A DNA stretch of 64,000 nt, taken from assembly GCA_030998015.1 (NCBI GenBank), contig JARWMV010000034.1:62001-126000 (forward strand), read 5' to 3'. Under the pieces are notes generated by a model. That model saw nothing but the letters and a program-made list of their open reading frames with translations, was not told the DNA's origin and ran no database searches. This DNA is from Ceratorhiza oryzae-sativae. Its lineage: Eukaryota > Basidiomycota > Agaricomycetes > Cantharellales > Ceratobasidiaceae. The position numbers and the translations under genes are program-made. This document shows, piece by piece, positions 45,219 through 57,800 of this stretch (the first letter of the stretch is position 1; every line of letters starts with the position of its first letter).

Positions 45219-46928
45219 CTAATAAGCCAGGCGAAGTTTAAACCAATCACGGGTGCCCCATGATTACAATGTACACGAATTAAATTAAGATCAAATCCTA
45301 CGAAATTTCCCCACTATATGAATTGATGAATAAATGTTTCCCGGAAAGCCCCTATAGAGGATTACGGGTGTCCAGAGGTCAGGGGATGAGTTGTTCCCCG
45401 TCTAATAAAAACTGCTCATGCTACTGGTCCCTAATAGGTTTGTTTCTTTAATTAAAGTGGGATGTAAAATAAGTGGACCTGGTCTAATTAGTCTGGCGTT
45501 TGCGACTGTGAGAGTCTCTATCCCAGGGCCAGCAAAGTTGTCCGAAACGCCCAGAGTATGACCGTGGGTACCACCGGACAAGGTACCGCAAGCACGGCAC
45601 TTTTTTTTTTAGCCCTTTTCATTAAATTCAGTGTATTACATACAGAATTGAGAGGCTTGGGAGGGGGGGGGGGGATCGGCAAGCAAGGGCAAGATACCAA
45701 GGCTCGATTGTGTACGCACTGGGTGGCGGACTGTTGGAGCCAAACGTATATTATAATGGGTATTGTAGAATACAAACATGAATATATCGAATGTACCAGC
45801 ATACTCTGGCAATCGCATGGCTCGTGTAGTGGGACTCGCGTACTTACTGTAACGTTCTACGGCGTACTAGAGTTAGGGCTCTGGAACGAAGTTGCGCCAG
45901 AAGTGAGTCACCTAGTAAATACCAACCTCATTTCACGGGAAACAATCAAACATCAGCAATATACTTCAACGCTGCATCCCCACCAGCCCGCCTGGTCTGC
46001 AGAGCAGTGGCCAGCACTCCCAGACGAAGCAATGCCATGCTTCCGAAGTTTTTTAAACGCTCTCGGTAAAAAGGTCGGAATTGTTGGATGGGATCATGCG
46101 CTTCCGATATTGCAGCGCATATAACCAGGGTTTATCTGCACTTCGAAGTTGTTAGTACATTTGTCCGCAATGTATGTATATAGGCGATTGTGCATTCGGA
46201 ACCCTCGTTATTAAACGCTACTAATAAACCAAACCTGAACCGAGGATCTTGACCCCCACAAATTGATCTACGATACAAGAACCCTAGCCCGTCCTGATTT
46301 TTCCGGGATTTTGTGAATTTGATCTGCAACATGCGTTGTGAACAGAAAGACTTATCGGGGGGGGGGGGGGAATCCCGTCGCTTCGCTAACTAGGGGTGAG
46401 CCTGTATTTTCCATGTGTACAATGCTATCTAGCGTGCCTTCGCCCAGTACTATGTAGGCAAACACACATACCATTAACGACCTCCCAACCGTCGATAAGC
46501 TACAGCTTGACAGAAGTAAGGACCACTCCTACAAGGCTGCATACCCAAGCATTTGCGTTCGGGCTCCTCAGAGTCCGAAGCGGCACACTCAATCACGTTG
46601 ATGTCAAACCGCACAAGTAGCAAAGACCTCGGGGAACGGTAATTTGTATGACGTTGCAATCGCCAAATAGAATCAATCGGCGTTAGTAGGTCAGCCATGG
46701 TCAGGGTCCCACCCGATCCTGGGCGAATCTCGCGGCATACCGTATGATACATATGACGAGCGTGAAATCGTAAACGGAGCACTGTGTCGACATCATGCTA
46801 GGGCTGCCGATCAGGCTCGCGGACATATAAAGTCACGATAGAACTCCGTGCTTCTGGCATTGTTTTACGTGTGTGTACATTTCCGCTTGCTGTTGCATTT
46901 CTATAGCCTAGCTATATGGCTCTTCAAC
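45219..46928. other. Intergenic with two long G-tracts
   Basis: Runs of 12 G at 45663-45674 and 14 G at 46357-46370. Open frames here (for example 45558-46124) have no recognisable content. No exon supported. Confidence 0.5.
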
Positions 46929-47764
46929 ATGCAAACTATGAAAGACACCGTTGCCGAGAACACGGGAACCCGAGGTGCCCACAGCTTAGCAAGGCCCGAG
47001 CAACAGTTCAAGCTCGATGATACTCCAGATCTGACCGGAAAGGTTGCCGTCGTCACCGGCCCGCGACCAAAGCATGCGCCGAGTCTCTGCTGTAGCAGAT
47101 CGATAGGCTCGATATTCTGCTCAACATCTCCGGACGAGATGCTATGAATTCCCAGCGCAATAATGTCGACATAGACCTCCACATGGCGACGAACCACTTT
47201 GGCCATATTATACTTACTAGCACTCTCCTACTGCTCATGAAAAAAGACGACCGCCGCAGGAGCTGACTTTGTACGAATCGTCAACGCCGGATTAAACTTG
47301 TATGAATAGGCCCCCGAAGGATATCTGGCTCGTCGATGCCGTCGAGCTAAACAGGGGCCTCGAGCCGAATGGGGAGTATGCTCGCACCAAGCTAGCCACG
47401 ATCCTCTACTCTCGTTATCTCGCACAGCATCTTTCCTCGTTGCAGCTTCGGGTGCTCGCGAACGCTTTCCATCCTTGTTTCGTCGTCATCCGCCAGTCAA
47501 CTGAGCATATCCATGAGGTCTTGCCGATCCTTGGCTGGGCTGATAACGTGGCCTATCCTATCAAGAAGTATATTTGGGATGGTGCGGTGAGCGTCAGCTA
47601 CTGCGGGGCCGTTACGGAAAAAAACGGGCGAATACGTTTGTCCTCTAGCGATTCCAGAGCTTGGTAGCAAAATGTCACGAGATGAGGCTCTTTGTGAGCA
47701 GCTGATGAAGCTAATAGATGAGCTTTTGAGGGAAAAGTGCCAGACCGAACTTCAATTTCATTGA
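46929..47764 (+). pseudogene. Short-chain dehydrogenase/reductase pseudogene
   Basis: The fragments match the light-induced alcohol dehydrogenase/retinol dehydrogenase-like SDR type. The N-terminus runs DTPDLTGKVAVVTG and then loses the glycine-rich TGxxxGIG motif and about 55 residues of the Rossmann fold. It resumes at AESLL-stop-QIDRLDILLNISG, then MATNHFGHIILTSTLL (the catalytic Asn region), a stop after AGLNLYE, and EYARTKLATILYSRYL with the YxxxK motif. The end (SRDEALCEQLMKLIDELL) reaches a stop at 47762-47764. With the cofactor-binding loop deleted, two internal stops (about 47095 and 47308) and frame shifts, it cannot make an enzyme. Confidence 0.88.
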
Positions 47765-49959
47765 GCGATGAGTCCATCAGAAGGGTCAACTAGCCAGATT
47801 GCTCATCGCTCCGATAGATGCTGAGATTCTGTTGATGAATTATGAGATGCACCTATGATTCATATTGTATAACAATCGAAATTCGAACCGATCGATGACG
47901 AGTTTTGTTCAAGCAGAATGGACTAGAGGGAAGTCTCCGAGCATCAACCGGCATTAGCACAGGCCGTTTATCGCATATTGTAATTTAGTGCAAAAGCACA
48001 AGTTACTTCAAGTAGCAGAAATACCACAAACCAAGCAAAGATGATAGACACAGCTTATGATGCGAGTGCAAATTAGATCCGCTAGCCGGATAACCAAACC
48101 CATCGACGATGCCAATCGTAAAGTTCGGATCAGCCTTAGGGATGAACTTTTTCTGTAATGGCTAGTCTGATCAACCTTGCTCGAGGTAGATATGTATGAC
48201 GAGGCGCTGGGAGAAAGCAGATTGCGCCGGGCCACGTGGTTTCGCCCCACGCTTGAATCGAACGTGCCGGCAAGAGACTCCCAAAAACCACCCACTACAA
48301 GCCCCCTTCCCCTCCCAAGGTGATCGAACAACATAGGAAATTATAGAGTTTCTGCTGCTGATAAGTAATGCATGTGCCCCCTCCCCCAACCAAGCGTAGA
48401 GTTGAATCAAAAGCGGATCAATCGTTCGTACAAGTAGCATCCCACCTTAAACAAGTATCTGGGACGTGGCTCACAGCGTGTGCCTTGGATACAGGCTTAT
48501 TAAATATCTTGAGCAATAAATCATGCCAAAGCTAAGATGGTTTGAGACATCGGGGTGTCGGAGATGTTATTTTCTGTGCTAGCAAACGCTAAAGTTAGCG
48601 TGGGCTCTAAAACTTGGAAGGGAGCATCCTATAAAGGATACCACATATCTCAATAGTGAAGTGGTGAAATATGTACACGATGAGTAGCTGAGGATTACCG
48701 TCAGAAACATCGAGTGCTGCAAAAGTTATGTTTAAGACTCTTGGCTCTGTTGCGAGTAACGATCGAGAACTGGTGAGAGCAATTCTAATGTGCACGGCCC
48801 AACTCTCAGCCAGCAACTTGCCCTTGAGTCGTTCACGATAACAGTCTGTTCGTAGGCTACCTTGAGTCTACTTTTGCTTGGTCTGTATGGACTGAGGCTT
48901 TTGTTTCATCGGGACAACACGAATATCTAGTTGCTGCACCCGCCCATTTTTTTTTTTTTCATTCGCTCAACATATCCTAAAATTTTTTGCGAGAGGGACC
49001 AATTCTTGGCGGCACACGTTAAACCTCGAACACTTTGAGATTTAGATCCACGTTTCATGCAGGGTCTTATCGGAAGGCATGGGCTATCTTCGCGCGCATG
49101 CATGCAACTTATCCACGTCGCGGAACAACCAAAATTCGGACCACATGCTTTCGCCCAAATTACGTTTACCGTGCGTTGTAGAAGGTACTTCCGGCTCATC
49201 GACAGTCCCGGTAGAGATGGGCTCGCTTCGGAGCTTCCGAGGGGTCGAATGGGTCTCGTCAATTTCAAAGAATGGATTGCGATGAACTGCGACTAAAAAG
49301 CTCGGCTGTGATGTTGCAATATCCCATGGAACATTAAAATGAATTGCAGCATAGCTTAGCCCGGCTCCACGAGGTACACACGAAAAGCGAGAACCGTTTA
49401 TCCTCGGTAGCCTTGAATGTCAACGTTGGGTGAGACAGATTTTGCATTCCATCTATCCACAGTGCTGTGTAGCTGTCCATGGGCCTGAGAAAGAGGTCAG
49501 ACAGGTAGAAAGCGAGCGCCGAGGATTGAATGCTGGATAGCCACCAGTCTGCCAGATACACAGCGCCAGCCAGAAATAACAACATCCCTTTATTGTTAGA
49601 TGGGTCTGCTTTCAATCGCCTGTCAACATGAGGGGTTTTTCGATTCTGTTAGCGCGGCACTATGTGCTGGTTGGTTGACCACATTCATAGATCACTTTGT
49701 GGACGCGAGGCGCATAGACAAGCATTTTCGAATGAAAGCGGCGGTTGTTGCTATGAAAGCACCACAGGGTTATAAGCCTCGAGGACCGAAGTCCATGGTG
49801 TTCGGGTAACGTAACGTAACGGGATTAAGCGCCAACGTCAGCCCCATCATCGCCTCGAAGTGATCCACGAACACGACGAGATATATAGGCCCGATATCGC
49901 CCAAGCTGGCTCTCAGACCCCCCAGATCGCAACCGCGCGGCGACCGCCCGAGCTCCATC
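47765..49959. other. Gene-poor intergenic region
   Basis: About 2.2 kb without a supported exon. Bases 49882-49887 (TATATA) lie 73 bp before the next start codon and may be its TATA element. Confidence 0.5.
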
Positions 49960-50245
49960 ATGTCCAAGTCCGACGCAGGCTACGTCCCCCTCCCCGCCTA
50001 CTCGTCGCGCCCAGCGTCTCCGGCGTCGTACTCTGACTCGCTGTTGCCCGAATACCACGACCAGCGCCGCGGGAGACTCGGAGAATCATACGACAAGCCG
50101 TAGAGGCCCTGCACTCCGATCCGAGGTTTGCGAGGGAGGAGCCGCAAACTTGGCAACGGGTCATGTTGTTGGTCATCATGGCCGGCCTTTCTATGCGGCG
50201 TTCCATATGAAGTCTGCATCGTTTTTGGGAATGGAGGAGTCATAG
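49960..50245 (+). CDS. Small single-pass membrane protein, two frame breaks
   Basis: From the ATG at 49960 the product runs SKSDAGYVPLPAYSSRP..., a Ser/Pro/Tyr-rich head of about 45 residues. It then needs a shift at about 50100 to continue with EALHSDPRFAREEPQTWQ, a hydrophobic segment (RVMLLVIMAGLFYAAF) and a short tail MKSASFLGMEES ending at 50245. A second one-base shift at the T-run 50188-50190 is needed inside the hydrophobic segment. As written, the first frame stops at 50103. The pattern, a Pro-rich head plus one C-terminal helix, fits a small tail-anchored or single-pass protein of about 90 residues. Because both breaks are single bases and the parts read coherently, I prefer a sequence error over a pseudogene. 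Function unknown. Confidence 0.5.
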
Positions 50246-51137
50246 GGAACCTAGAAAGGTGGGCCTTGAACCTGAGACAATTGTGTTGACCGCGTGCTCA
50301 CGATCGCAATCCCGCCGCCTACCAGTTCAGTTCGCCCTGACGTAGCTATCGGCTATTCTATGCATTATTTCTCATCATATCTATCGGACCGTAACACCAA
50401 TTGAAGTCTTTCGTTCCCGCTTAACACTCTGGACAGTCTCTCGTTTCGTGAATAATTGTTGTGTGGCTGTTCCCCCTCTGATTCGTGGTTCTTGTCTCGT
50501 CCACGCTAAAGTGTCAAATTATATTTACGTTGCCTATATTTCCAATCACTGAGGTTAATCGTTGGGATCTCCATGGACTGGGTGTTCCTTTAGGTGCAGT
50601 CCACGCCCGCAGTAGATCGCAATAATCTAGTTTTCCAACCTCGGTCTGGGACGAGCAGGGCTCGCCACACCATGTATCAATACATTCGGCTGGACATATA
50701 TAGTTTGATTGGAGAAGCGGCAGCCGCTGCACGGGCTGGCGGGCGTTCCCTTCGGTGCGGCAGATTCAGCCTTATTCCTGCCCACGGAGATTTCGCTCGA
50801 CCCCGGAGGATAAGTGTCCTGATAAACTATGCTGTGCTCGATTATTTTTTCTTCATTTTTGCAGGGTCTCGAATTTCGAGCCGAACACTCTCAGTACATT
50901 CATATCACCCATTCAATTCGTTCCAAGAGCCCGCTTTCCCAGGTCCTCCTGAAAGTTGGCACTCCGACTTCGAGCCTCTCTATGACATGATCTCCCATTT
51001 GTGATATTTACCGTTAAAACTGTGCCGTTCTCCACCGGTTTTTGGTCTTCTCCCGCACCATTGTAAAGAAGGAGATTGCTAAATTTCACCCAGAGTGGCC
51101 ATCAACACACGACCATCAAGCGGTAAACGACATTGAC
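50246..51137. other. Intergenic
   Basis: 3' flanks of the small membrane protein gene (+) and the subtilase (-). No supported exon. Confidence 0.5.
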
Positions 51138-52820
51138 TCACGGGCTACCTTCTCCTACATCTTGCAGCTTATCCCTGATCGCCATGCTTTGAACACGCTC
51201 AAGAAGTTCGGCCGGGGTGAGATATTTCTTTTCGTATCCCAGGATTTCAGCCATAACACCCGTAACATGTGCCACCGCAATCGAAGTCCCACCATCTGTT
51301 GCTTGATTGGAAGGGCCCTTAATTCCAGCCGAGATAATAACATCTCCTGGTGCAAAAATCTTGATCGCAGGTCCGTAGTTTGAATCGGAACAACGTTTGT
51401 CGGTGATGTCGGTCCCGCCTACTACAACGACCCCGGGACACACAGCGGTGTGTTTTGACTCGCGTCTTCACCATCGTTGCCAGCGGACGCGCATACGGTG
51501 ATGCCAGATGCAATCACTTTTCGTATTCCGGAATTGATGATTTCTTCAGAGTCGTCCCAGTTGCTGCTCAAATTCACGATGCTTGGTCTACCACTGGACT
51601 TGGTCTCCTTGAGGACAAAATTGAAACAAGCCTGCGTCCAGTCTGTTCGTCCATCATCGTTATCATCCCCATCCTTCAGAGCGATAACGTTGGCAGTCTT
51701 TGCGATGCCGAATTGGCGTCCAACTATGACGGCTGCAATGTGCGTCCCATGACCACTCAAATCACTTGCTGTTGCGTTAGGAACGATATATCCCCATCTT
51801 GCTCTACCACAAACTCTTCGTGCTCGACATAGACCCCTGTGTCAATAACGTAGACATCAACAGGTGTCGGATCGCAGCACAATCTGCTGCGGTATGTATA
51901 GGACAATTCTTTCGGATTGGAGCCCGGAGGTATCGGATGAAGAGTACTAATACGCTGGAGTCCCCATGGTGCGCCGGATCTGCCATGGAATCGATCAGGC
52001 ACCCTCGGCGGCTATGACGTGAACCCACTTACTGCGCAATCACAGGAAAATCGATCGTGGTCGAGCTTTGACCCCGCTGCGTTTTGCTTTGCGGCGACGG
52101 TTTTGACGAATGGAATCAACCTCTGGCCTACGCGCGACAGCTTGTAGCGCTCCGCCCGATAGCTTTGCGGAATATCCATTAAGAGCTACAGAAAATTTAG
52201 CCAATGGTGAAGCCGACATGATGTGGAACCTGCCATCGAATTCCATTTCAATTTCACATAATCCCGAGTGGCTGCTCGGCACACTTTTCACCCAATCCAG
52301 GTGAACCTTTTGATCGCTCGAGTCTTTTAAGGTCACCTTTGGAGCACAATAAATAAATAAACCCTTATAAAGTGAATGCCGCAGGGGGGTGGTTCCTACG
52401 TACCACGTAAGAGTCCGGAACGCCATCTTTCTTTGCCATGATAATTTCGACTGTAGCTGGCCTGGCGATTGCCTCGGGCGCTGGCGTATGATCACTATGT
52501 AATGTCAAGTCTTGCAAACCCTGGCTGATTTCTTGATCACCCGTTGCCCTCTCCTCAGTCGGCGAATGTAAGCTAACGGTATCGCTATCAATCAGAATGG
52601 GGTTATTGTTCAAGCCACTGGCACGTCGTTTGCCGAATCGGCTTTCAAACGGCCATGTTAACACATTGAGAATTCGTTTGCGCAGGCGTTTCCCGCGACT
52701 GGATTTATGCGTGCTCGCTGGTGATGGGGGGCGATGGTCGATTGTTCCAAGCCTGTTGATGCCATCAGGCACGGATGCATAGTATTGAGTGCGCTGAACA
52801 GAGTAAACCATACTGGCCAT
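51138..52820 (-). CDS. Subtilisin-like serine protease (S8), two frame breaks
   Basis: Propeptide and catalytic domain of a proteinase-K-type subtilase. Exon 1 (52820 to about 52407) encodes a Ser/Arg-rich N-terminus with no signal peptide, then an inhibitor-I9-like propeptide split by an intron: DSYV/VTLKDSSDQKVHLDWVK to FSVALNGYSAKLSGGALQAV and RRPEVDSI. Catalytic parts: WGLQRISTLHP, VYVIDTGV (Asp), DLSGHGTHIAAV (His), VNLSSNWDD, ASAGNDGEDA, VVVVGGTDI and DGGTSIAVAHVTG (Ser, in place of the usual GTSMATPH). Two frame breaks fall at G-runs on the coding strand, 51792-51795 and 51431-51434, each consistent with one missing G. The region between them reads without stops. All triad residues are present. 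Either an active protease with two sequencing errors or a recent pseudogene. Confidence 0.88.
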
Positions 52821-54875
52821 TGTGTGCGATACAAATAGTAGAAAGGGTTAACTGCGACAAATGGATTTATGTATGCGAGCTTCAGGTGATAGGGGACAGA
52901 GTGTAGTCAATCGATAAGCTTGGAGAACTGATGCTTTATCCAATGTGCCACCTTGTTTGCATACATGTGGCGGCGAACAGCCACGGCTTAAAACGGCAGC
53001 CAGCGATGGTCCAACTCGTGTTGCACACCCCTTTTTCCATACGAGTTGCATTTGGTTAGAATACAAATTCATGAAATTGGTTTTAGGTCCTTGAAGTCAA
53101 TCAACCGTGGGCCACCTGGGTTAAGTAGGCGAGGCAGTCCTGAGCAATGTGTTCAATCAAGCCCCCAGAATGGCTTTCTAGCCTTGGTCCCGACTGGGGA
53201 CATGTCTTCGCCACGAAACTACATTTTGGTCACATGTGTAGCCAACTTGAGATATAATTTGAATTAGTTGTGATGGTTACTCTCTCATACTACGCGGGAT
53301 CCTTGTCTTGGCACCCTGACCACACTCGCTCGCATATGCCTTTATACTTTCATCCATAAATTCTGGTGGAGGCCTTTCAGAAAATCTCGTGTGTTGCTTG
53401 AGATGATAACCTCCACGATGGCGAGGAAACTTACGACAAACCTTGGAGTAGCCCTAAAGTTTTATCGACCATCCTAGATAGGAAATTTCTTTTAGTCCGT
53501 CCAGGCGAACGAGTATACTAACATGTGAGTGGACTCCTAGCAATCAAGTTCGTCGAGTGTCAATATCGTGAAATTTCGTGGGCAATAACCTCATGTTTAT
53601 GATTCGCGGAGATGACGGGCATAGTGCGGTGGTATAGATTTCAGACTCGCGCACAGTAGCGTTACTAGTACGCTCCCAGGCTGCCAGCCGTATCACCTTT
53701 TTCTGACTTTGTGTTCTGAAAGAATTGAGCCATATTTCGTATTGAATACCTCTCTGTCACCGATCGCATATCTAAGAATATCTGGAGGGATTAGCTATAG
53801 TCATACCCGGAGTCCTGGAACGTCATAGGGCAGTCAATAATCAAATTTATAAACTGTGGTCATTATCAGTGCTTCGACATTCTCAAAGCGTTTTTGGGAG
53901 ACAGAAATGGGAGGCTGTAGACTTTTCGCGTAAGATCCTACAGCATATATGCACAAAAAAAGTCACCCATCAACAGATCCTTGGGGCATCCTACACACTC
54001 ACAATAGGTTGGATGCCTTTATTTTCAAAGGCAACAACGAGCTCTAGACAAACCCCTTGCATCAAGCCTAGTTGAAAGACCCTGCAAGCCGGTCACCTTG
54101 GTCTATGCAGCGCTCTGCATGCTTGTTTTGCGGACTCCAGTCCGTGAAGGCCCCCATGTTCGCCTTTAACGATCCCACGTTTTAGCGAGTAGTAGGTATC
54201 TTGGCCTATCACCTGTTGGCAACGAATGGTGTTGGTGGAATCGAACGTGCAGCGGCATGGGTTGTAAAAGCAGTGCGAGTAGCGAAAGCCTTCACGCTAC
54301 TGAAGGTGTTTGTTGTCCGTACCTCGTGTACAACTTGGCTTCCGGGTTGGCCGTGTGTTCGGAGGCGCTGAGAAATGCTGCGCTGAAGATCAGGCACTAC
54401 TACCACCAGGTTTTAGATGTGATCTTCCTGTGTTTCAAATCCGCCTGAGTGCAGTCACCCTCACGAGGCAAGGATCGCCTCGCGCGCTAACAGCCCGGAA
54501 CCTTTTTAGCAAACGAATTGAGATCGCCGGCATCTCGCCCTCTTCTCTCGTGGACCACAACAACGGATATTGTTCACTAGGAAGAGCTAGAGAACGGTAA
54601 GACGCTTCCGGCATGGCCATTGTCGAGAACTGGACATCATTGCCTGTCCAGAGCAAGTACCAGCAGCAGAGTATAATGAGATATATCATTGAAATGCGTG
54701 CACAAGTCTCGTTAATACATAACAAAGCATTGCTCGTAAGAACAGAATGGTAATAAGGAAAATGGCCAAAAAAAAAAAGAAAAAAGACAATCAGATCGAG
54801 AGAGAGAGAGAAAATGAAACAATATGAAAGCAACATCAAGTCGTGTAGCAATAACCCAAATCACGTATCGTATGG
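52821..54875. other. Gene-poor intergenic region
   Basis: About 2 kb with only short open frames and no recognisable domain. A long A-run (54768-54778) and a GA-repeat (about 54797-54813) lie near the right end. Confidence 0.5.
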
Positions 54876-57800
54876 TCATACACTCAACTTTTCACCATCG
54901 TGCATCCCCAACTCTCGTAGCTCGGCCACGCACTGGTCGAGCCGAGCCGTCACTTCTCGCGCGTATTCCAACAGTGGTTTGATCGTCTCGGGCGTCAACG
55001 CCAGGCGACCTTCTACTCCTACTCCCCCCGCTACCCCTCCCGCACTCGGATACCCAGACCCAATCGGCGACTGCAACGGCGCAGACCTCAATCCAGGCTG
55101 CACACCCGCCACAGAAGTCGAGACCTGCGTAAGCCCGTTCGGAGTCTTGTTTTTGAACCGGTTACTCTCGCTCCGCACCGGTCCCGCTGCGCTCGAAGAA
55201 GCGACAGGCGCCAGATCCGTGCCTGTCCCAAACGCAGCCTCGTCCGGCGTCCGTCGTCCGAGCTCGATTTGTGATTTGCTGGCCGCGAATTGGGCAGGGA
55301 TAGCCGGCACGGGCGGGCGCGTGCTTCCGAGCGAGCCAGATTTCTTTCCTCGGAGCGTCGCGTCCTTTTCATCCACTCCCGCTGCCTTGAGCCTCAGATC
55401 CAAGTCTGATGCGCTATCCATCCGGTCCCAATCGCTCTCGTCTGGGTCGTCTTCTGTCGCGCTCGAGGTCGCAGTCCCGATATGATTGGCCGATACTGCT
55501 CGACCCTTGGACTTGCTTCGCCCGCCAGCCCCGTTCAGCCTGAAAATCGACGCCAAACTCGGCCTCCGAGGACTACTCTTGTGGGGGATAGCCCCAGGAC
55601 CTTGCGACCGTCGAGTCGAGGGCAGATGCGTCTGGGACTGTCGAGGCAAGTTGAGCTGAGACGGGTGTCCGGCTTGGAGCTGCGACTGGCCCGGCAAGTT
55701 GATCTCGGACTTGCTTCCCAAGTTGACCTGGGACTGGGACCCCGCTCTCGAATCCATCCTCGTCGGCGGCCTGGAGCCGTTCTCGCCCGACTGGGGTTTC
55801 TTCATGTTCAAATGTTTCAACAGGTCTTTGATACCGTTGATACCTGCCCGACTTGCTCGTCGAATCTTGCCCGGAGCCGGAGCCGGGCCCGACTTGGCCG
55901 AATCTGGCAACTTGACGACCGACTGGCTACCGGCCCAGCGCTCGGCGCACCCGAGTTGGGATGAGCATGCTGAGACGACGCCGAGCTCGAAGGAAGTGTG
56001 ATCGCACTAGCCGTCCCGCCCGGATGAAGCGCGTTCAGGTATCCTCCGTTTGTCGGCGGGAGCGGGACATGCAACAAGGACGGGTTCGGGGTCGATAGCA
56101 TCTCTCTCAGGATCTGCAACTGCCTCGGCGACAACTCTCCGTTGCGCTCCTTGTCCCATTTCTCCTGCTTGGTCACGGGCTCGACTGTCGGCGCAGCTTG
56201 ATTCCCAGCGAGCGTAATCGCACGCTCGCGGCCGTTGTCGGCGAGGGTTCTTTCTCGGGTACTGGGGCCGTTTGTTTTTCGTCTCGCGTGTTCGACCCGC
56301 CTCCGCCAAGCTCGACCAAAACGTCGGCACACTCCCACCAAAGACCGTATCGATCGTCAATGGTATTCAACCGATCGGCCACTCGTCCGACTTCCTCAGG
56401 GGGCACACGCATGAGCGTAGCCGACGTGGCAGACCCTCGCGGAAAGAGCACAGGCGAAAGCGGCTCGCCATTCTCGATTGCGTATTTGAGATCTGCAAGC
56501 AGGCTGCGATAGAGCGTCTGAAGACGGCGAATCTCTACCCGCGCGCGCAAGTCCCGTTAGTTGACGTTTGCAAAAAAGACGGATGGGGTACCCACGTTCA
56601 ATGCTCCCCGCAAATTCCCTAACCATACCCAGATTGCTCTTCAACCCGCTCTGCGCTCGACTGATCCTCGCCGGAATCTTCAAATCAGACAGACTGTTCC
56701 TCCTCAACATGCTCGCCTCGATCGGGCCTCCTGGCTGAGTCGCAGCTCGGCTCAACGAACTCGACTGGCCGATGGGCGAGTTGTTGTGTAATCGGGCCGT
56801 GAGCTTGGAGGGCGTGCTCGACGGGGTGACGAGACCCGACAAGGAGCGGGGCGGGGTCGTCAACTGGAGCAAGCTCATTTGCTCTTCACCTGTTCTTCCA
56901 GACAAGGTCTGAGGTGGGCTCGGAGGCTGGAGTTCGATCGGGGGTAACAGGTCAGACGACATACGCGTGGGCTCCGACGCAGACTTGGTGTGTGCAAACG
57001 AAGCTGATTTACGATGCAACCTCGATCGAGAGCTGAGCGAGCCAGAACCCGACGTCCGACCGATGGATCCAGACGTTCGTCCAATCGAACCCGACGTCCG
57101 GCCGGCCGAACTAGACGACAATGACGGTCGACCAGGCGCGATACCTGGCTCGGGGACCACATCCTCTTCTTCTCCCCTCGGTGGATCACACTCTTCCTGT
57201 CCCCTTGGTGGATCCGACTCGGGCGTGAAAATCGCATACTCGACTCCGTCTTCAAACACGACGGGCGCCGACCCCGTGAGTGCCTTGGTCCTCGCTGGGG
57301 TGACAGGGTCTTTCAGCACGATCGTGTCTTGGGCTTTCGACTTTTCGGTACTCGTCATGGTCTGAGAGAGCGGGGTCGGGAGGCTGGGCACGGCGGGAAC
57401 ATCGTCTTCTTCCTGTTCGCCCATCACCGGAGGTCCAGCAAGAGGCGTCATCGGCCGCTGATGCAACGGAGTTTGCGGCCGCTGATGCATAGGCGTACTC
57501 GGCCTCCTCATCGCAAGCGGCGAACTCGGCCTCGACATGGGCCTGGTCGGAACAAGCGGCGAGCTGGGCCTAGACGAACTCGATCGCATCTCGAACGTCA
57601 AGCTCGGCCGTTCGCCATCGTCCCTCTCGCCCAGCCCGAGCGGAAGCGTAAACACACTGCCGCTCGGATCAAAGTCCCGCTCTCGACCGGTTCCCGACAG
57701 CACGATCGCGCTCGCGCTCTTGGGCACGCTCGTGCTCGTTCTCCTCGCCGTCGCTTGACCCTCATCCCAATCGTGCAGACTGGGCACCGTGCTCGAGCTC

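Noticed and set aside
45558..46124. Plus-strand open frame of 188 codons
   Set aside because: Runs through a G12 tract, with low-complexity and random-looking sequence and no domain.
48255..48275. Minus-strand GTTCGATTCAA resembling a tRNA T-loop
   Set aside because: The T-stem does not pair and no box A lies at tRNA spacing.
54236..54250. Minus-strand GTTCGATTCC, a good tRNA box B
   Set aside because: No stems and no properly spaced box A with a matching acceptor arm.
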